Positions 45,976 to 55,423 of a stretch of 64,000 nt of DNA are shown here, piece by piece. Below the pieces are notes generated by a model. The model made no database searches, was not told the origin of the DNA, and saw only the letters and a program-made list of their open reading frames with translations. The DNA comes from Methanobacteriota archaeon (GTDB taxonomy: Archaea > Halobacteriota > Methanosarcinia > Methanosarcinales > Methanosarcinaceae): the NCBI GenBank assembly GCA_023399215.1, contig JAEWQJ010000033.1:124001-188000 (forward strand), written 5' to 3'. A program made the position numbers and the translations under genes. Within the stretch, counting starts at the first letter, position 1; each line of letters starts with the position of its first letter.

Positions 45976-47154
45976 TTACGAGCCTTCATGTGCAGCATCA
46001 TAACCAGAATTGATCACGTTTTCCTTTATGCTTGAGTCTTTATCTATAACGACTTCGGGCCAGATCTTAACTCCGGAATGTATTGTTGAATTACTCCCGA
46101 TCAGTACTTTATGCCCGATAACGGTTCCATTTTCGAGGAAGCAGTGTTCTCCGATGATTGTTTCGTCTGCCACTACCCCACCGGAGATATTGGATTCCTT
46201 TCCTATGGACACATTATCAAAAAGATAGGATGAAAGGATCTTTGCATTGTCCTCTATAGTGCAATTTGAGCCTATCACGCTGTAAGGCCCGATAAGGACG
46301 TTATCACCTATAGTTGTGTTCTCCCCTATTACTATTGGCCCTACAAGAGAAGAATTTGAACCTATACATACATTATTTCCTATGGACAGAGGGCCTTTTA
46401 TTCTTGCGTTTCGGGTTGTGAAATTACCTTCGATTGTTGTTCCAGGAAGGGCATCAAGCATCCAGCGCTGTGCCTGCCTGTAAGCTGCCGAACTTCCAAC
46501 GTCAGTCCATTGTCCCCTCACAAGTACACCATTGATTTTTTTGTCGGCTGCAAGCATGAAGGGGAAAAGGTCTTTTGCAAAGTCGAATTTCTTACCTTCA
46601 GGGATCCATTCAAATATCGAAGGGCTGCAAATATAAATACCAGTGCTTGCGAGGTTGCTGAATATCTGGCCTGCTTTCGGTTTTTCCAGGAAGCGGTGGA
46701 TCCGGTTATTAATGTCCATATCCGCAATTCCAAATTCTCTGGGGTCGTCAATCGAAAGAAGCCCTATGGTTATCGGAGCATCGTTTGTTTCATGGAAGCG
46801 GTACATCTCCCTCAGGTCGAGGTTAAGGACGTGATCTCCGCCAAGCACAATAAATGGCTCGTCTTTCAGGTACTCCTCAGCATTTTTAACGCCGCCTGCA
46901 GTTCCGAGTTTTTCTTTCTCATACACATAGTCGATATGTACCCCAAACATGTGCCCGTCTCCGAGCTGCTCTTCTATGCGCTCTCCCATGTACCCAAGAG
47001 TCATGACTATTTCATTGAACCCTTCCCTTGAAAGATGCTCTATCAGATGTCGGACTGAAGGCTTATTAAGAATCGGTATGCTGGGTTTAGGATGCTTGAA
47101 AGTTAGCGGCCTGAGCCTTGTCCCAGCCCCTCCACACATGATACACGCTTTCAT
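45976..47154 (-). CDS. sugar-phosphate nucleotidyltransferase with left-handed beta-helix
   Basis: 392 residues. N-terminal GT-A-like pyrophosphorylase domain with GGAGTRLRPLTFKHPKPSIP (nucleotide loop, K-P-S), VLGGDHVLNLDL with the catalytic Asp, and FLEKPKAG. C-terminal hexapeptide repeats (about 245-390) form a left-handed beta-helix. It makes an NDP-sugar, probably GDP-mannose or dTDP/UDP-glucose, and the helix often carries acyltransferase or regulatory function. GGGAAAAAT precedes the ATG. It is a likely feeder for the glycosyltransferases nearby. The specific sugar cannot be read from sequence. Confidence 0.88.
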   Translation of the reverse strand: MKACIMCGGAGTRLRPLTFKHPKPSIPILNKPSVRHLIEHLSREGFNEIVMTLGYMGERIEEQLGDGHMFGVHIDYVYEKEKLGTAGGVKNAEEYLKDEPFIVLGGDHVLNLDLREMYRFHETNDAPITIGLLSIDDPREFGIADMDINNRIHRFLEKPKAGQIFSNLASTGIYICSPSIFEWIPEGKKFDFAKDLFPFMLAADKKINGVLVRGQWTDVGSSAAYRQAQRWMLDALPGTTIEGNFTTRNARIKGPLSIGNNVCIGSNSSLVGPIVIGENTTIGDNVLIGPYSVIGSNCTIEDNAKILSSYLFDNVSIGKESNISGGVVADETIIGEHCFLENGTVIGHKVLIGSNSTIHSGVKIWPEVVIDKDSSIKENVINSGYDAAHEGS

Positions 47155-47194
47155 ATTTTTCCCAGATGTCCTTATATGAATATATTATTAACGA

Positions 47195-47385
47195 TTTTGT
47201 TGTCGTTATCTCAAAGGTTATTGATGACGGTTACTCAGCTAATGAGGATCAACCAGATTAATTACGATCAACTAGATTAACAAAGGTTATTGATGACGAT
47301 TAATCAGATTAATGACGATCAATCAAATTAATGACGATCAACTAGATTAATTACGATCAACCAGATTAATTACGATCAACCAGAA
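47195..47385. repeat. minisatellite of 16-20 bp units
   Basis: About nine units around ATTA-ACGATCAACCAGATTA, with ATGACGATCAATCAAATTA variants. It runs into the last codons of the OB-fold gene at 47366. The array lies between two minus-strand genes. Confidence 0.8.
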
Positions 47386-47773
47386 GAATATCTTCTTTTC
47401 TTTCCACCTTGATTTCCCTTTTCCCTTCATACTCAGAAACAGTACCGGTTACACTAATGAAATCTCCTTTCTGAATTGAATTATTTAGAGCTTCAACACC
47501 TGCGGTTTTTGGAATAAAGACGCTCAGGACTTCGGAGTTGCAGTCTACCTGTAAAAGCAGATGCCCGCCTGTATAGGTTAACCGTTTACTCAAAACCTGG
47601 GCTTCAAGGAACACCTTCTCCCCTTCACCGGACTCCCTGGTATACTGCTTGACTTCTTCTCCTGCCCCCTGTCCAGAAGCTGTAAGTTCCGGCCCAAAGC
47701 AGAGATAAGCTGTCATGAGAGAAGTCAATGTCATAAACAGCAGCAGTACCATGACTTTTTCTTCTTTTTCCAT
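47366..47773 (-). CDS. exported OB-fold protein
   Basis: 135 residues. One N-terminal membrane segment (VMVLLLFMTLTSLMTAYLCF), then a small beta-barrel: KVFLEAQVLSKR, GGHLLLQVDCN, and KGDFISVTGTVSEYEGKREI, the pattern of an OB-fold tRNA_anti/YhcR-like domain. Such exported OB domains bind nucleic acids or other ligands. GGGGGTAAAG precedes ATG 47773. The last codons lie in a tandem repeat, so the C-terminus may vary. It sits directly downstream of the FKBP cluster on the same strand and could be co-transcribed. Function unknown. Confidence 0.7.
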   Translation of the reverse strand: MEKEEKVMVLLLFMTLTSLMTAYLCFGPELTASGQGAGEEVKQYTRESGEGEKVFLEAQVLSKRLTYTGGHLLLQVDCNSEVLSVFIPKTAGVEALNNSIQKGDFISVTGTVSEYEGKREIKVERKEDILLVDRN

Positions 47774-47801
47774 ACTTTACCCCCTGCTTTTGGATCTGGA
47801 A

Positions 47802-48272
47802 TCACTTTATGATCGAGACCAGTTTTATATCAAGGATGAGAGTTTTGCCTGCAAGTTCATGGTTAAAATCCAGGGTAGCAGAAGTTTCCGTGGAGTTGAT
47901 CACTTTAACCTCACTCCCAGCGGGTGTTATGATTTTCGTTCCTGCCTCAGGAGGATTCTGGAGTCCAAGCTTTGCGAGAGGGACCTCCTGAACAAGGTAA
48001 TTCTTATATTCTCCGTAGGCTTCTTCAGGTGGGATTATGAGGGTTTTTTCATCACCCTCTTTCATTCCAAGCACTCCCCTGTCGATACCTTTTATTGCCT
48101 GGAATGCATCCGTTCTGAAAAAAAAAGGCCTGTAACCTTTATCTTCGTTATAAATCCCTGCTTCAAGAGCTTTTTCCTTCAAAGTGGTATCAAAGATCTT
48201 TCCGTCTTCAAACTTACCAGTAAAATCAATAAGAAGGTAATCTCCTTTTTTCACAGTACGAGAATTTTCCAT
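47802..48272 (-). CDS. FKBP-type peptidyl-prolyl isomerase, cytosolic
   Basis: 156 residues, SlyD/FKBP pattern: VKKGDYLLIDFTGKFEDGKI, DTTLKEKAL, MKEGDEKTLIIPPEEAYGEY, then LDFNHELAGKTLILDI at the C-end. No signal peptide. At the active-site entrance, where relatives read VGAGQMIKGFD, this one reads TDAFQAIKGID, so the conserved Gly pair is lost; activity may be reduced or specialised. AAAGGGATT precedes the ATG. Third in a row of three FKBP genes with the same orientation and spacing of 125 bases, then the OB-fold gene after 28. Acts in protein folding. Confidence 0.88.
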   Translation of the reverse strand: MENSRTVKKGDYLLIDFTGKFEDGKIFDTTLKEKALEAGIYNEDKGYRPFFFRTDAFQAIKGIDRGVLGMKEGDEKTLIIPPEEAYGEYKNYLVQEVPLAKLGLQNPPEAGTKIITPAGSEVKVINSTETSATLDFNHELAGKTLILDIKLVSIIK

Positions 48273-48397
48273 AATCCCTTTCTCCTGTGTATTATCCTTT
48301 CGGTATCTACGTTATCTCAATATCTCCCCGGATGCTGAAAGGATAAACATTTTAAAGAAATATAATAACTTATTATTTGCTCTTCGGTAACTTAAAT

Positions 48398-48967
48398 TTA
48401 TTCTATTGAGATGAGTTTTATATCAAAAATCAGAGTCTTGCCTGCAAGCTCATGATTGGCATCAAGAGTGATATGCGTGTCATTTACAGCTGTTACTTTG
48501 TACTGATTCCCGTACATATCTCTCAAGGTTTGTCCCACTTCAGGAATTTGGGATTGATTTGTTAGATTTAATTCTTCAATCGGAACAGTCAGGACTCTTG
48601 CTTCCTCATGTTCTCCATAAGCTTTATCTGGAGGAATCGTCAGGGTCTTTTCTTCCCCTACTTTCATTCCGATTACACCCTCGTCAAAACCCGAGATTAC
48701 CTGTCCCGAACCAACGACAAAGCTAAGAGGGGCATACCCCTTTCCTTCAACATATATGCCGGCCTGCTTTGCAATGTCTTCTCTTGAGGTATCAAAAACC
48801 GTGCCGTCTTCAAGCTTCCCGGTGTAGTCGACCTTGATCGAATCTCCAGACTTTACTGCTCTGCTGTCTCCTCCCTCACTCCCTTTATCCGTGCATCCGC
48901 TGCCAAAAATCGTGCTTACCAGGAGCAGTATAGCTATGAAGAAAACTGCTTTTTTCCTGGCCTTCAT
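48398..48967 (-). CDS. FKBP-type isomerase, secreted lipoprotein
   Basis: 189 residues. Basic N-terminus, hydrophobic core, then STIFGSGCTDKG, a lipobox with the Cys at about residue 25, so a lipid-anchored extracytoplasmic protein. The FKBP domain has VKSGDSIKVDYTGKLEDGTV, VVGSGQVISGFDEGVIGMKV and PPDKAYGEHEEARV. GGAGG lies upstream of ATG 48967; a GTG at 48976 overlaps the stop of the preceding FKBP gene by four bases, so the two are translationally linked. Folding catalysis outside the cell membrane is expected. The only one of the three with a lipobox. Confidence 0.88.
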   Translation of the reverse strand: MKARKKAVFFIAILLLVSTIFGSGCTDKGSEGGDSRAVKSGDSIKVDYTGKLEDGTVFDTSREDIAKQAGIYVEGKGYAPLSFVVGSGQVISGFDEGVIGMKVGEEKTLTIPPDKAYGEHEEARVLTVPIEELNLTNQSQIPEVGQTLRDMYGNQYKVTAVNDTHITLDANHELAGKTLIFDIKLISIE

Positions 48968-48972
48968 CTCTT

Positions 48973-49455
48973 TCACTCCTCCACAGAAACGATTGTGACT
49001 GAGAAAATCAGGGTCTTGCCTGCAAGCTCATGGTTGAAGTCTACAACAAAGTTATTTTCATTTACCTTTGTGATAGTGCCTGTCAGACCGTTTTCCGTAG
49101 CAAGCTTCATTCCGACTTCAGGAGTAAAATTAACAGTATTATTCGGGATTTCTCTTGCAAACTCTTCCCTGTACTCTCCATATGCTTCTTCAGGCGGGAT
49201 TGTAAGGGTTTTTTCTTCCCCCACTTGCATTCCGACAACGCCCTCATCAAATCCTTTTATCATCTGACCTGCGCCAACGGTAAATGTAAGGGGCTCATAA
49301 TTTCTCATTTGATTGTATTTCCCTGCCTCGATAGCAACTTCCTTTAAGGAAGTATCGAAAATTGTGCCATCTTCAAGTTTTCCTACATAATTAACTGAGA
49401 CTGTATCCCCATTCTTAATTTTTCTACTGATATCTTTTGTTATATCCTCGGCCAT
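48973..49455 (-). CDS. FKBP-type peptidyl-prolyl isomerase
   Basis: 160 residues from ATG 49455 (MAEDITKDISRKIKNGDTVS). The FKBP core is intact: SVNYVGKLEDGTIF, TVGAGQMIKGFDEGVVGMQV, PPEEAYGEYREEF, and VVDFNHELAGKTLIFS. An upstream in-frame extension to TTG 49515 would add a hydrophobic N-terminus that could be a signal peptide, so location is uncertain; no ribosome site helps decide. First gene of the three-FKBP operon; its stop overlaps the next gene's possible GTG. The family folds proteins or acts as SlyD-type chaperone. Confidence 0.85.
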   Translation of the reverse strand: MAEDITKDISRKIKNGDTVSVNYVGKLEDGTIFDTSLKEVAIEAGKYNQMRNYEPLTFTVGAGQMIKGFDEGVVGMQVGEEKTLTIPPEEAYGEYREEFAREIPNNTVNFTPEVGMKLATENGLTGTITKVNENNFVVDFNHELAGKTLIFSVTIVSVEE

Positions 49456-49575
49456 AAAAATCAATAAAACAAACGAGAACATGCTAGATAAACGTGATGA
49501 TAAAATAAAAGTCAAAAACCGATTAAACAGAAATTTCAGAATCCGGAATTACAGGAATTCCTGTAACCTTCATTT

Positions 49576-49760
49576 TTAAGTTTTAATTTGAGACCTGGTT
49601 CCGTTCAATTCTGTTTGATATTCAAGATATGAGTAAACAGCCGTGAATCCCACAATAAAGAGTGCAGACCCAAGAATAAAAATGAATTCAAACCCAGAGA
49701 AAAGGCTCCAAGCATAGCAACTATTCCTGCGACCCTGATTATCTTGATATTTTGTGGCAA
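49576..49760 (-). pseudogene. frameshifted small membrane protein
   Basis: On the minus strand one frame gives IKIIRVAGIVAMLGAF and, after a one-base shift near the middle, the other gives GFEFIFILGSALFIVGFTAV and a polar tail ending TAA at 49576. Joined, they form a short two-helix membrane protein of about 60 residues. No start codon better than TTG is seen. Probably a decayed gene. Confidence 0.4.
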
Positions 49761-49869
49761 GTGGGTTTAAATTTTTACTAAGTTTAGTTTTTATTATCTA
49801 CTATCGAAGGTTTAAAATATACTTTCTGCGTATAACAGTTTAATAAAAATTGGCATGTTGTGGGTAATT

Positions 49870-50442
49870 ATGGTAACAAGTCAGGAAAGACAGAAAGCAA
49901 ATCTGGCCAAAATGAAAAGAATAATGGAAGCAATTGAAAGTACGACAGATGATTCCGATCTGATTGTCGAATTGCAAGAATATTTAAGAAAACCGTACTC
50001 ACTGTCTCTTAAATGGCATATGATTGTATTTAAAAGTGAAGTTGATAAGAGTTTATGGTACCTGGAAGATATAAGAAAAGAAGAGATTGAAATTGAAAAA
50101 ATGAAGCGAAGGAAGGGAAAAGATCCAAAAGAAGAATTAAACCAGGTCAAATGTAAATTTTCTGAGGCAGTTAGTGCATTTAAATTTGATCACCAGATGA
50201 TATACGATCCGAAAACGAATAAGTATAAGTTGTCAAAGTCCAGGATTTCCAGAACAACGAGAGAAAACATTTTTGCAATTCCAAAATCTATGATTGGGGA
50301 CGATAAACTCCAGTGGAGTGAGGCAATTAAACAAAAATGGGGAGAAGATACTATCGGGAAAACAGAATTAATGGAAAAAGGTCTCTATGACCAAAAGAGT
50401 ATGAGAGTTACCTGCAATCGCGAGGACAACTCTATCTATTAA
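49870..50442 (+). CDS. hypothetical 190-aa basic protein
   Basis: 190 residues, highly charged, no signal or membrane segment. Predicted mainly helical; the first 60 residues hold an acidic/basic helical stretch (ERQKANLAKMKRIMEAIEST), and a later KMKRRKGKDPKEE is strongly basic. I do not recognise the family; relatives may exist only in Methanosarcinales (perhaps DUF5788, uncertain). GGGTAATT precedes ATG 49870; a TTG five codons upstream is an alternative. A minisatellite starts nine bases after its stop. The charge pattern could fit nucleic-acid binding, but nothing specific supports it. Confidence 0.6.
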   Translation: MVTSQERQKANLAKMKRIMEAIESTTDDSDLIVELQEYLRKPYSLSLKWHMIVFKSEVDKSLWYLEDIRKEEIEIEKMKRRKGKDPKEELNQVKCKFSEAVSAFKFDHQMIYDPKTNKYKLSKSRISRTTRENIFAIPKSMIGDDKLQWSEAIKQKWGEDTIGKTELMEKGLYDQKSMRVTCNREDNSIY

Positions 50443-50450
50443 TTAATTGA

Positions 50451-50669
50451 CCTTTCAATAATTAGTCTTTCAATAATCAGTCTTTCAATTATCAATATTT
50501 CAATTATCAGTCTTTCAATTATCAGTCTTTCAATTCAGTCTTTCAATTATCAGTCTTTCAATTATCAGTCTTTCAATTATCAATATTTCAATAATCAGTC
50601 TTTCAATTATCAATATTTCAATTATCAATATTTCAATTATCAATATTTCAATTATCAATATTTCAATTA
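50451..50669. repeat. minisatellite, about 14 units of 15-16 bp
   Basis: Alternates two unit types, ATCAGTCTTTCAATT and ATCAATATTTCAATT, arranged irregularly. It begins just after the 190-aa gene and is nearly free of G. It lies in AT-rich DNA before a decayed stretch. Confidence 0.85.
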
Positions 50670-51175
50670 CCCAATCGTTTACTTTTGCAAAAATTGGCTA
50701 GCAGTTTTTCCTTTATTATCAGGTTTATGAACTTGGTAACAAAAATAGACTATATAAATCCAATGAAAAATGCAGCCATTTCTCAGTTTTTTGACTGTGT
50801 CTCATTTGAAATTTGGAGATTAGTCCTTCTTGACAATAGAATCAATAAGCTTAATATACTTGTCACATCTACTTTTATTTTCATTTAATTATGAATTCAT
50901 TTTATCTCTTGTGGTTGAAAAGCATTTGAATAAGAATCCATTAGTTCCAAAATAACAAGTTCCAAGAGTCAGGAAAAAAGGTCGTAAGACAAATGGAAAT
51001 CTCCTTAAATTAGCCTATAGTAAGCTTTCGAGAGAACTGTGCACTATTGAGCTTCTTGAGACCTTTAAAGAGCACGATTAGATATAAACGGAAATTGTAA
51101 GGTAAAAATGAAATCAAATACCCTGGTGCAAAGAAATTTTTATCCTGGTATTCTCAAAACCCGGAGACAATACCC
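50670..51175. other. intergenic with possible transposase remnant
   Basis: 506 bases with no intact gene. A frame ending TAG at 51081 reads VRKKGRKTNGNLLKLAYSKL, reminiscent of the linker region of IS66-type transposases; a stop codon at about 50963 cuts it off. Evidence is thin. Confidence 0.3.
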
Positions 51176-54100
51176 ATGAGAAAAAACACTCGAGATTCTG
51201 GGATTGATACTGTTGGCGAAGTACCCTGGGGAACACACTTCTGCCAGTTCTACCAGACAAAAGAAGACTTGATGGACACACTTGTCCCTTATTTTAAAGC
51301 CGGGCTAGAAAATAACGAGTTATGCATATGGATTACCTCACAGCCTCTGGAAGTGGAAGAGGCAAAAACATCCATGAAAAGAAATGTTCCTGATTTTGAT
51401 GTTTATCTGGAGAAAGGACAAATAGAAATCATCCCTTACACTAGTGGATATTTAAAGAAGGATATTTTCGATCCGGATAGAGTCGTAAATAGCTGGGTTG
51501 AAAAAATTAACCAGGCTCTGGCAAGTGGTTATGATGGACTGAGGGCTGCAGGGGAAAATCGCTGGCTGGAAAAAGAAGGCTGGAACGGATTTATTGATTA
51601 TGAGAATAAAGTAGATGTTATTATCGACAAACACCATGTGATAGCCCTATGCACATATTATCTCGATATGTGCAGTACGGCCGAGATTATTGATGTAGTA
51701 TCCAGCCATCAATTTGCTTTGATCAAAAGGGACGGAAAATGGGAGCGGATAGAAAATTTCGGAAGGAAAAGAGCGGAAAAAGAAGTTATTCAGGCTGAAA
51801 AAAATTGGGAATATACCTTTGATGCTGTGCCAGACCTGGTAGCCATAATAGACGATAAACATAGAGTTGTTCGTGCGAACAAAGCCATTGCGGCAAGATT
51901 GGGGATGACACCTGAAGAGTGCATAGGGTTAACCTGCTGTCGTGTTATCCATGGGACAGACAAGCCCCCTTCTTTTTGCCCACAACGGCGGTTGCTTAAG
52001 GATCAGGCCGAGCATACAGCAGAGATTTGCGAAGGTTGTCTTGGTGATAATTTCTTAGTAAGCATCTCGCCACTATACGATTCGGAAGGAAAACTCATTG
52101 GGAGTGTTTACGTCGCCCGTGATATTGCCAAACGCAAGCAAGAAGAGCACCGTATTCACAGATACAACCGTGTTCTTGAGGGAATCAATCAGATCTTCAG
52201 CAATGTAGTCCAGACAAAAACAGAAGAAGAACTGGGGGAAGCATGTCTATCTGTGGCGCTGGAAGTTACCAGCAGCCAGTTTGGTTTCATCAATGAAATG
52301 GGTGCCGACGGGTTGCTTCACGATGTTGCAAAAAGCCAGCTTGCATGGGAACAGTGCCTTATGTACGACAAGACAGGGCACCGCAGTTTTCCGAGCGATT
52401 TTGCTGTTCATGGCCTGTACGGCAGTGTCATTAACAACGAGAAAGGTTTCTTCACCAACGACCCACTATCACATTCCGACAGTATTGGTTTGCCGCATGG
52501 ACATCCGCCGATTACATCGTTTCTTGGCATCCCCCTTGTCCAGGATGGAAAAACGAGAGGTTTGATTGCGGTTGCAAATCACGACGGCGGTTATAGCTAC
52601 GAACAGCAGGAAGATCTTGAAGCTATCGCGCCGGCTGTAACGCAGGCTCTGCAGAGAAAAAGGTCGGAAGAAGCTCTGAAATTATCAAATATTTATAATC
52701 GTAGCCTGATTGAAGCTAGCCTGGATCCCTTAGTAACCATTGGACGTGATGGTAAGATTACGGATGTTAGTGGCGCTACTGAACTGGTTACTGGATATTC
52801 AAGAAATGACTTGATTGGGACTGATTTTTCAGATTATTTCACTGAGCCCGAGGAAGCTAGAAAAGGATATCAGCAGGTGTTCATGCACGGTGAGGTTAGG
52901 GACTACCCTCTGGAGATTCGGCATAAGGATGGACATATAACTCCCGTTTTGTACAATGCTTCAGTTTATAGAGACGAAAATGGTAAGGTTATTGGGGCTT
53001 TTGCTGCTGCACGTGATATTACTAAACTCAAGAAAGCAGAAGAAGCTCTAAAAAGAGTGCACGAGAGTCTGGAAGAAAAAGTTAAAGAACGTACATCAGA
53101 ACTTGAGAAAGCTTATAATTCATTGAAAGAAAGTGAAAAACGCCTTGCTGAAGCTCAAAAGATAGCTCAGATTGGAAACTGGGATTGGGATCTCGTAACT
53201 GGTGAAGCATACTGGTCCGATGAAATGTATCGGATTTTTGAACGTAATCCTCATGAATCAGGTGCAACTTACAAAGAACTTTTAAATTATATACACCCCG
53301 ACGATCGAGATTATGTTGATAAAGCTATCAAGAAATCATTAAATAAAAATCCTCTTGGCATTGATTACAGGATTGTCCTGGCTAATGGAGAAGAACGTAC
53401 AGTCCATTCTCAACCCGAAATTATTTTTGATGAAAAGAATAACCCTGTTCGAGTAAAAGGAGTAGTTCAGGATATTACTGAACATAAAAGAGCAGAAGAG
53501 AAACTTCAGATACTGGCAAACGCTGTGGAATCTTCGAATGATGCTATTATAACTCTGTCTCTTGAGGGTATCATTACCAGCTGGAATAAGGCGGCAGAAC
53601 AGGTTTATGGTTATTCAGCCGAGGAAATTTTGGGAAAAGACGTATCCATACTTGAACCAGAAAATTTCAAAGAGGAAATTAAGCAGTTTTCTGAAAAGAT
53701 TAAACAGGGAAAAAAGATCCAGCACTACGAAACTTTGCGGATGAAAAAAGACGGTACTATTATAAATATTTCAGCAGCTCTCTCTCCGGTGTTTGACGTC
53801 GCTGGAAAACTCGTGGCCATTTCAGCTATTGTAAGAGATGTTACTGAGCGCATCAGGGCGGAAGAAGCGCTGCGTGAGAGTGAAGCGCGCCTGCGCCAGT
53901 TTTATGAGTCGGATATGATTGGTGTATTTTATTTTAATCTGGACGGTTCGATCACCGATGCCAATGACAAGTTACTGGATATCGTCGGTTACACGCGTGA
54001 GGACTTGCAGACTGGAAAGGTTAAATGGGATAAGATGACTCCACCGGAATACTGGTCCCTGGACGAACGAGCTATTGCTGAACTGAAAACTATTGGGATA

Positions 54101-54937
54101 AGAGAACCCCAGGAGAAGAAATACATCCGCAAAGATGGCTCACACGTGCCTGTTATTGTGGGGGTAGCTACCTTAAACCAGGGTAACGAAGGCATAGCCT
54201 TTGTTCTTGACATTACCGAGAAGAAAAAGGCAGAAGAAGCTCTGGCAAATATCGAGACCGCCCGTAAGAAAGAAATCCACCACAGGATAAAAAATAACCT
54301 GCAGGTTATCTCTTCTCTCCTTGATCTTCAGGCTGATAAGTTTAATAACCCGAGAGTCATTGAGGCTTTCAGAGAAAGCCAGAACCGGGTTATATCTATG
54401 GCTCTCATCCACGAAGAATTATATAAAGGAGAAGAAACCGAGACACTCGACTTTTCAGCATACATAAGAGAGCTGGCTGAAAACCTTTTCCAGACTTACA
54501 GCCTTAGTAACAAGAACACCCATCTGGGTATGGATCTGGAAGAAAATGCATTCTTTGATATGGATGTTGCTGTCCCGCTAGGAATTATTGTTAATGAACT
54601 GGTTTCTAATTCTCTAAAACATGCATTTTCGGGCAGAGACAGAGGAGAAATCCAAATCGAACTCCATAGAGAAGAAAACGGGGAAGACAGAAAGGAAGGC
54701 GATAGGCGCACCAGTTTTGTTCTGACAGTATCAGATAACGGCGTTGGTATTCCTGAAGACCTTAATATTGAAGATCTTGATAGTCTTGGGTTTCAGCTGA
54801 TAAACACTCTTGTAGATCAGTTAGATGGGAAACTTGAACTGAAAAGAAATGATGGAACCGAATTTGCTATAAGGTTCACAGTCAAAGAAGAAAATAATAA
54901 TCAGACACCAGCTCCGTCAAAACAATTAACGGACTAA
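51176..54937 (+). CDS. multi-domain sensor histidine kinase (MEDS-PAS-GAF-PAS4-HK)
   Basis: 1253 residues. MEDS/DcmR sensor domain (about 15-195: GTHFCQFYQTKEDL, ..AAGENRWLEKEGW); PAS 1 (205-325); GAF (330-500: LGIPLVQDGKTRGLIAVANH); PAS 2 (505-625); coiled coil; PAS 3 (660-785, PAS_3 type); PAS 4 (790-905); PAS 5 (910-1030); HisKA_2 with KEIHHRIKNNLQVISSLLDL, phospho-acceptor His 1035 or 1036; HATPase with NELVSNSLKHAF and SDNGVGIP. No membrane segment, so cytosolic. MEDS domains are known from methanogens and methylotrophs, responding to small hydrocarbons or redox ligands. GGAGACAAT precedes the ATG. No response regulator is adjacent, so the partner is elsewhere. Confidence 0.92.
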   Translation: MRKNTRDSGIDTVGEVPWGTHFCQFYQTKEDLMDTLVPYFKAGLENNELCIWITSQPLEVEEAKTSMKRNVPDFDVYLEKGQIEIIPYTSGYLKKDIFDPDRVVNSWVEKINQALASGYDGLRAAGENRWLEKEGWNGFIDYENKVDVIIDKHHVIALCTYYLDMCSTAEIIDVVSSHQFALIKRDGKWERIENFGRKRAEKEVIQAEKNWEYTFDAVPDLVAIIDDKHRVVRANKAIAARLGMTPEECIGLTCCRVIHGTDKPPSFCPQRRLLKDQAEHTAEICEGCLGDNFLVSISPLYDSEGKLIGSVYVARDIAKRKQEEHRIHRYNRVLEGINQIFSNVVQTKTEEELGEACLSVALEVTSSQFGFINEMGADGLLHDVAKSQLAWEQCLMYDKTGHRSFPSDFAVHGLYGSVINNEKGFFTNDPLSHSDSIGLPHGHPPITSFLGIPLVQDGKTRGLIAVANHDGGYSYEQQEDLEAIAPAVTQALQRKRSEEALKLSNIYNRSLIEASLDPLVTIGRDGKITDVSGATELVTGYSRNDLIGTDFSDYFTEPEEARKGYQQVFMHGEVRDYPLEIRHKDGHITPVLYNASVYRDENGKVIGAFAAARDITKLKKAEEALKRVHESLEEKVKERTSELEKAYNSLKESEKRLAEAQKIAQIGNWDWDLVTGEAYWSDEMYRIFERNPHESGATYKELLNYIHPDDRDYVDKAIKKSLNKNPLGIDYRIVLANGEERTVHSQPEIIFDEKNNPVRVKGVVQDITEHKRAEEKLQILANAVESSNDAIITLSLEGIITSWNKAAEQVYGYSAEEILGKDVSILEPENFKEEIKQFSEKIKQGKKIQHYETLRMKKDGTIINISAALSPVFDVAGKLVAISAIVRDVTERIRAEEALRESEARLRQFYESDMIGVFYFNLDGSITDANDKLLDIVGYTREDLQTGKVKWDKMTPPEYWSLDERAIAELKTIGIREPQEKKYIRKDGSHVPVIVGVATLNQGNEGIAFVLDITEKKKAEEALANIETARKKEIHHRIKNNLQVISSLLDLQADKFNNPRVIEAFRESQNRVISMALIHEELYKGEETETLDFSAYIRELAENLFQTYSLSNKNTHLGMDLEENAFFDMDVAVPLGIIVNELVSNSLKHAFSGRDRGEIQIELHREENGEDRKEGDRRTSFVLTVSDNGVGIPEDLNIEDLDSLGFQLINTLVDQLDGKLELKRNDGTEFAIRFTVKEENNNQTPAPSKQLTD

Positions 54938-54995
54938 TAGCGCCATCTGTAATTGTTATAATGGATCTTTAAGGGCTTTGTTCAGGCTCCTAGCT

Positions 54996-55212
54996 GACTC
55001 AGTACCAAAATCCAGTGATAGTACCAAAATCCAGTGATAAATGTAAAATTCAAAATCACTAGATTTTGTAATTGGCTACAATCCTTGTGATATAACTCAG
55101 AGATTGAAGTCTTAAGATGTCGAATATTGATTTTGATGAATATCGGATGCTTCTTGTTAATTCAGATTTTCAATCAAGAAATACAAAAATCACTAGATTT
55201 TGGAACAGAGTC
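54996..55212. mobile_element. GACTC-ended element, copy 3, 217 bp
   Basis: Left end GACTCAGTACCAAAATCCAG, right end ..GATTTTGGAACAGAGTC in inverted relation. A 19-base piece after GACTC is duplicated head to tail (55001-55038). It lies 58 bases after the sensor kinase stop. Lacks the insert of copy 1. Confidence 0.75.
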
Positions 55213-55309
55213 TACATATCTTCAATTAAATAGTTAAAGAAGAATTCTTTAACTCCTCAAATTTTAAACACTTTTAAGCCTGTTGTGTGTGCACTCCTAA
55301 TAATCTTGC

Positions 55310-55423
55310 TTACTCAGTTTTTAAAGCATTAATTACAATGTTTGCCAGATCAATCAACGACTGTCCTCCATCTGATGAAAGTTTTCCACTCTTAATGTGA
55401 GCTTCTATCTGATTAAAGAGGAA
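55310..55423 (-). pseudogene. out-of-frame surface-protein tail (FIMAH-like)
   Basis: After the YVTN gene stops at 55413, another minus frame continues FLFNQIEAHIKSGKLS and QSLIDLANIVINALKTE to TAA at 55310. This closely resembles the C-terminal FIMAH-type segment of Methanosarcina surface proteins. It overlaps the stop by a few bases, so a frameshift, with loss of part of the domain, separates it from the beta-propeller. Confidence 0.5.

Noticed and set aside
50965..51081. IS66-type transposase as a firm call
   Set aside because: Only about 35 codons with a loose resemblance; mentioned as a possibility within the intergenic entry.
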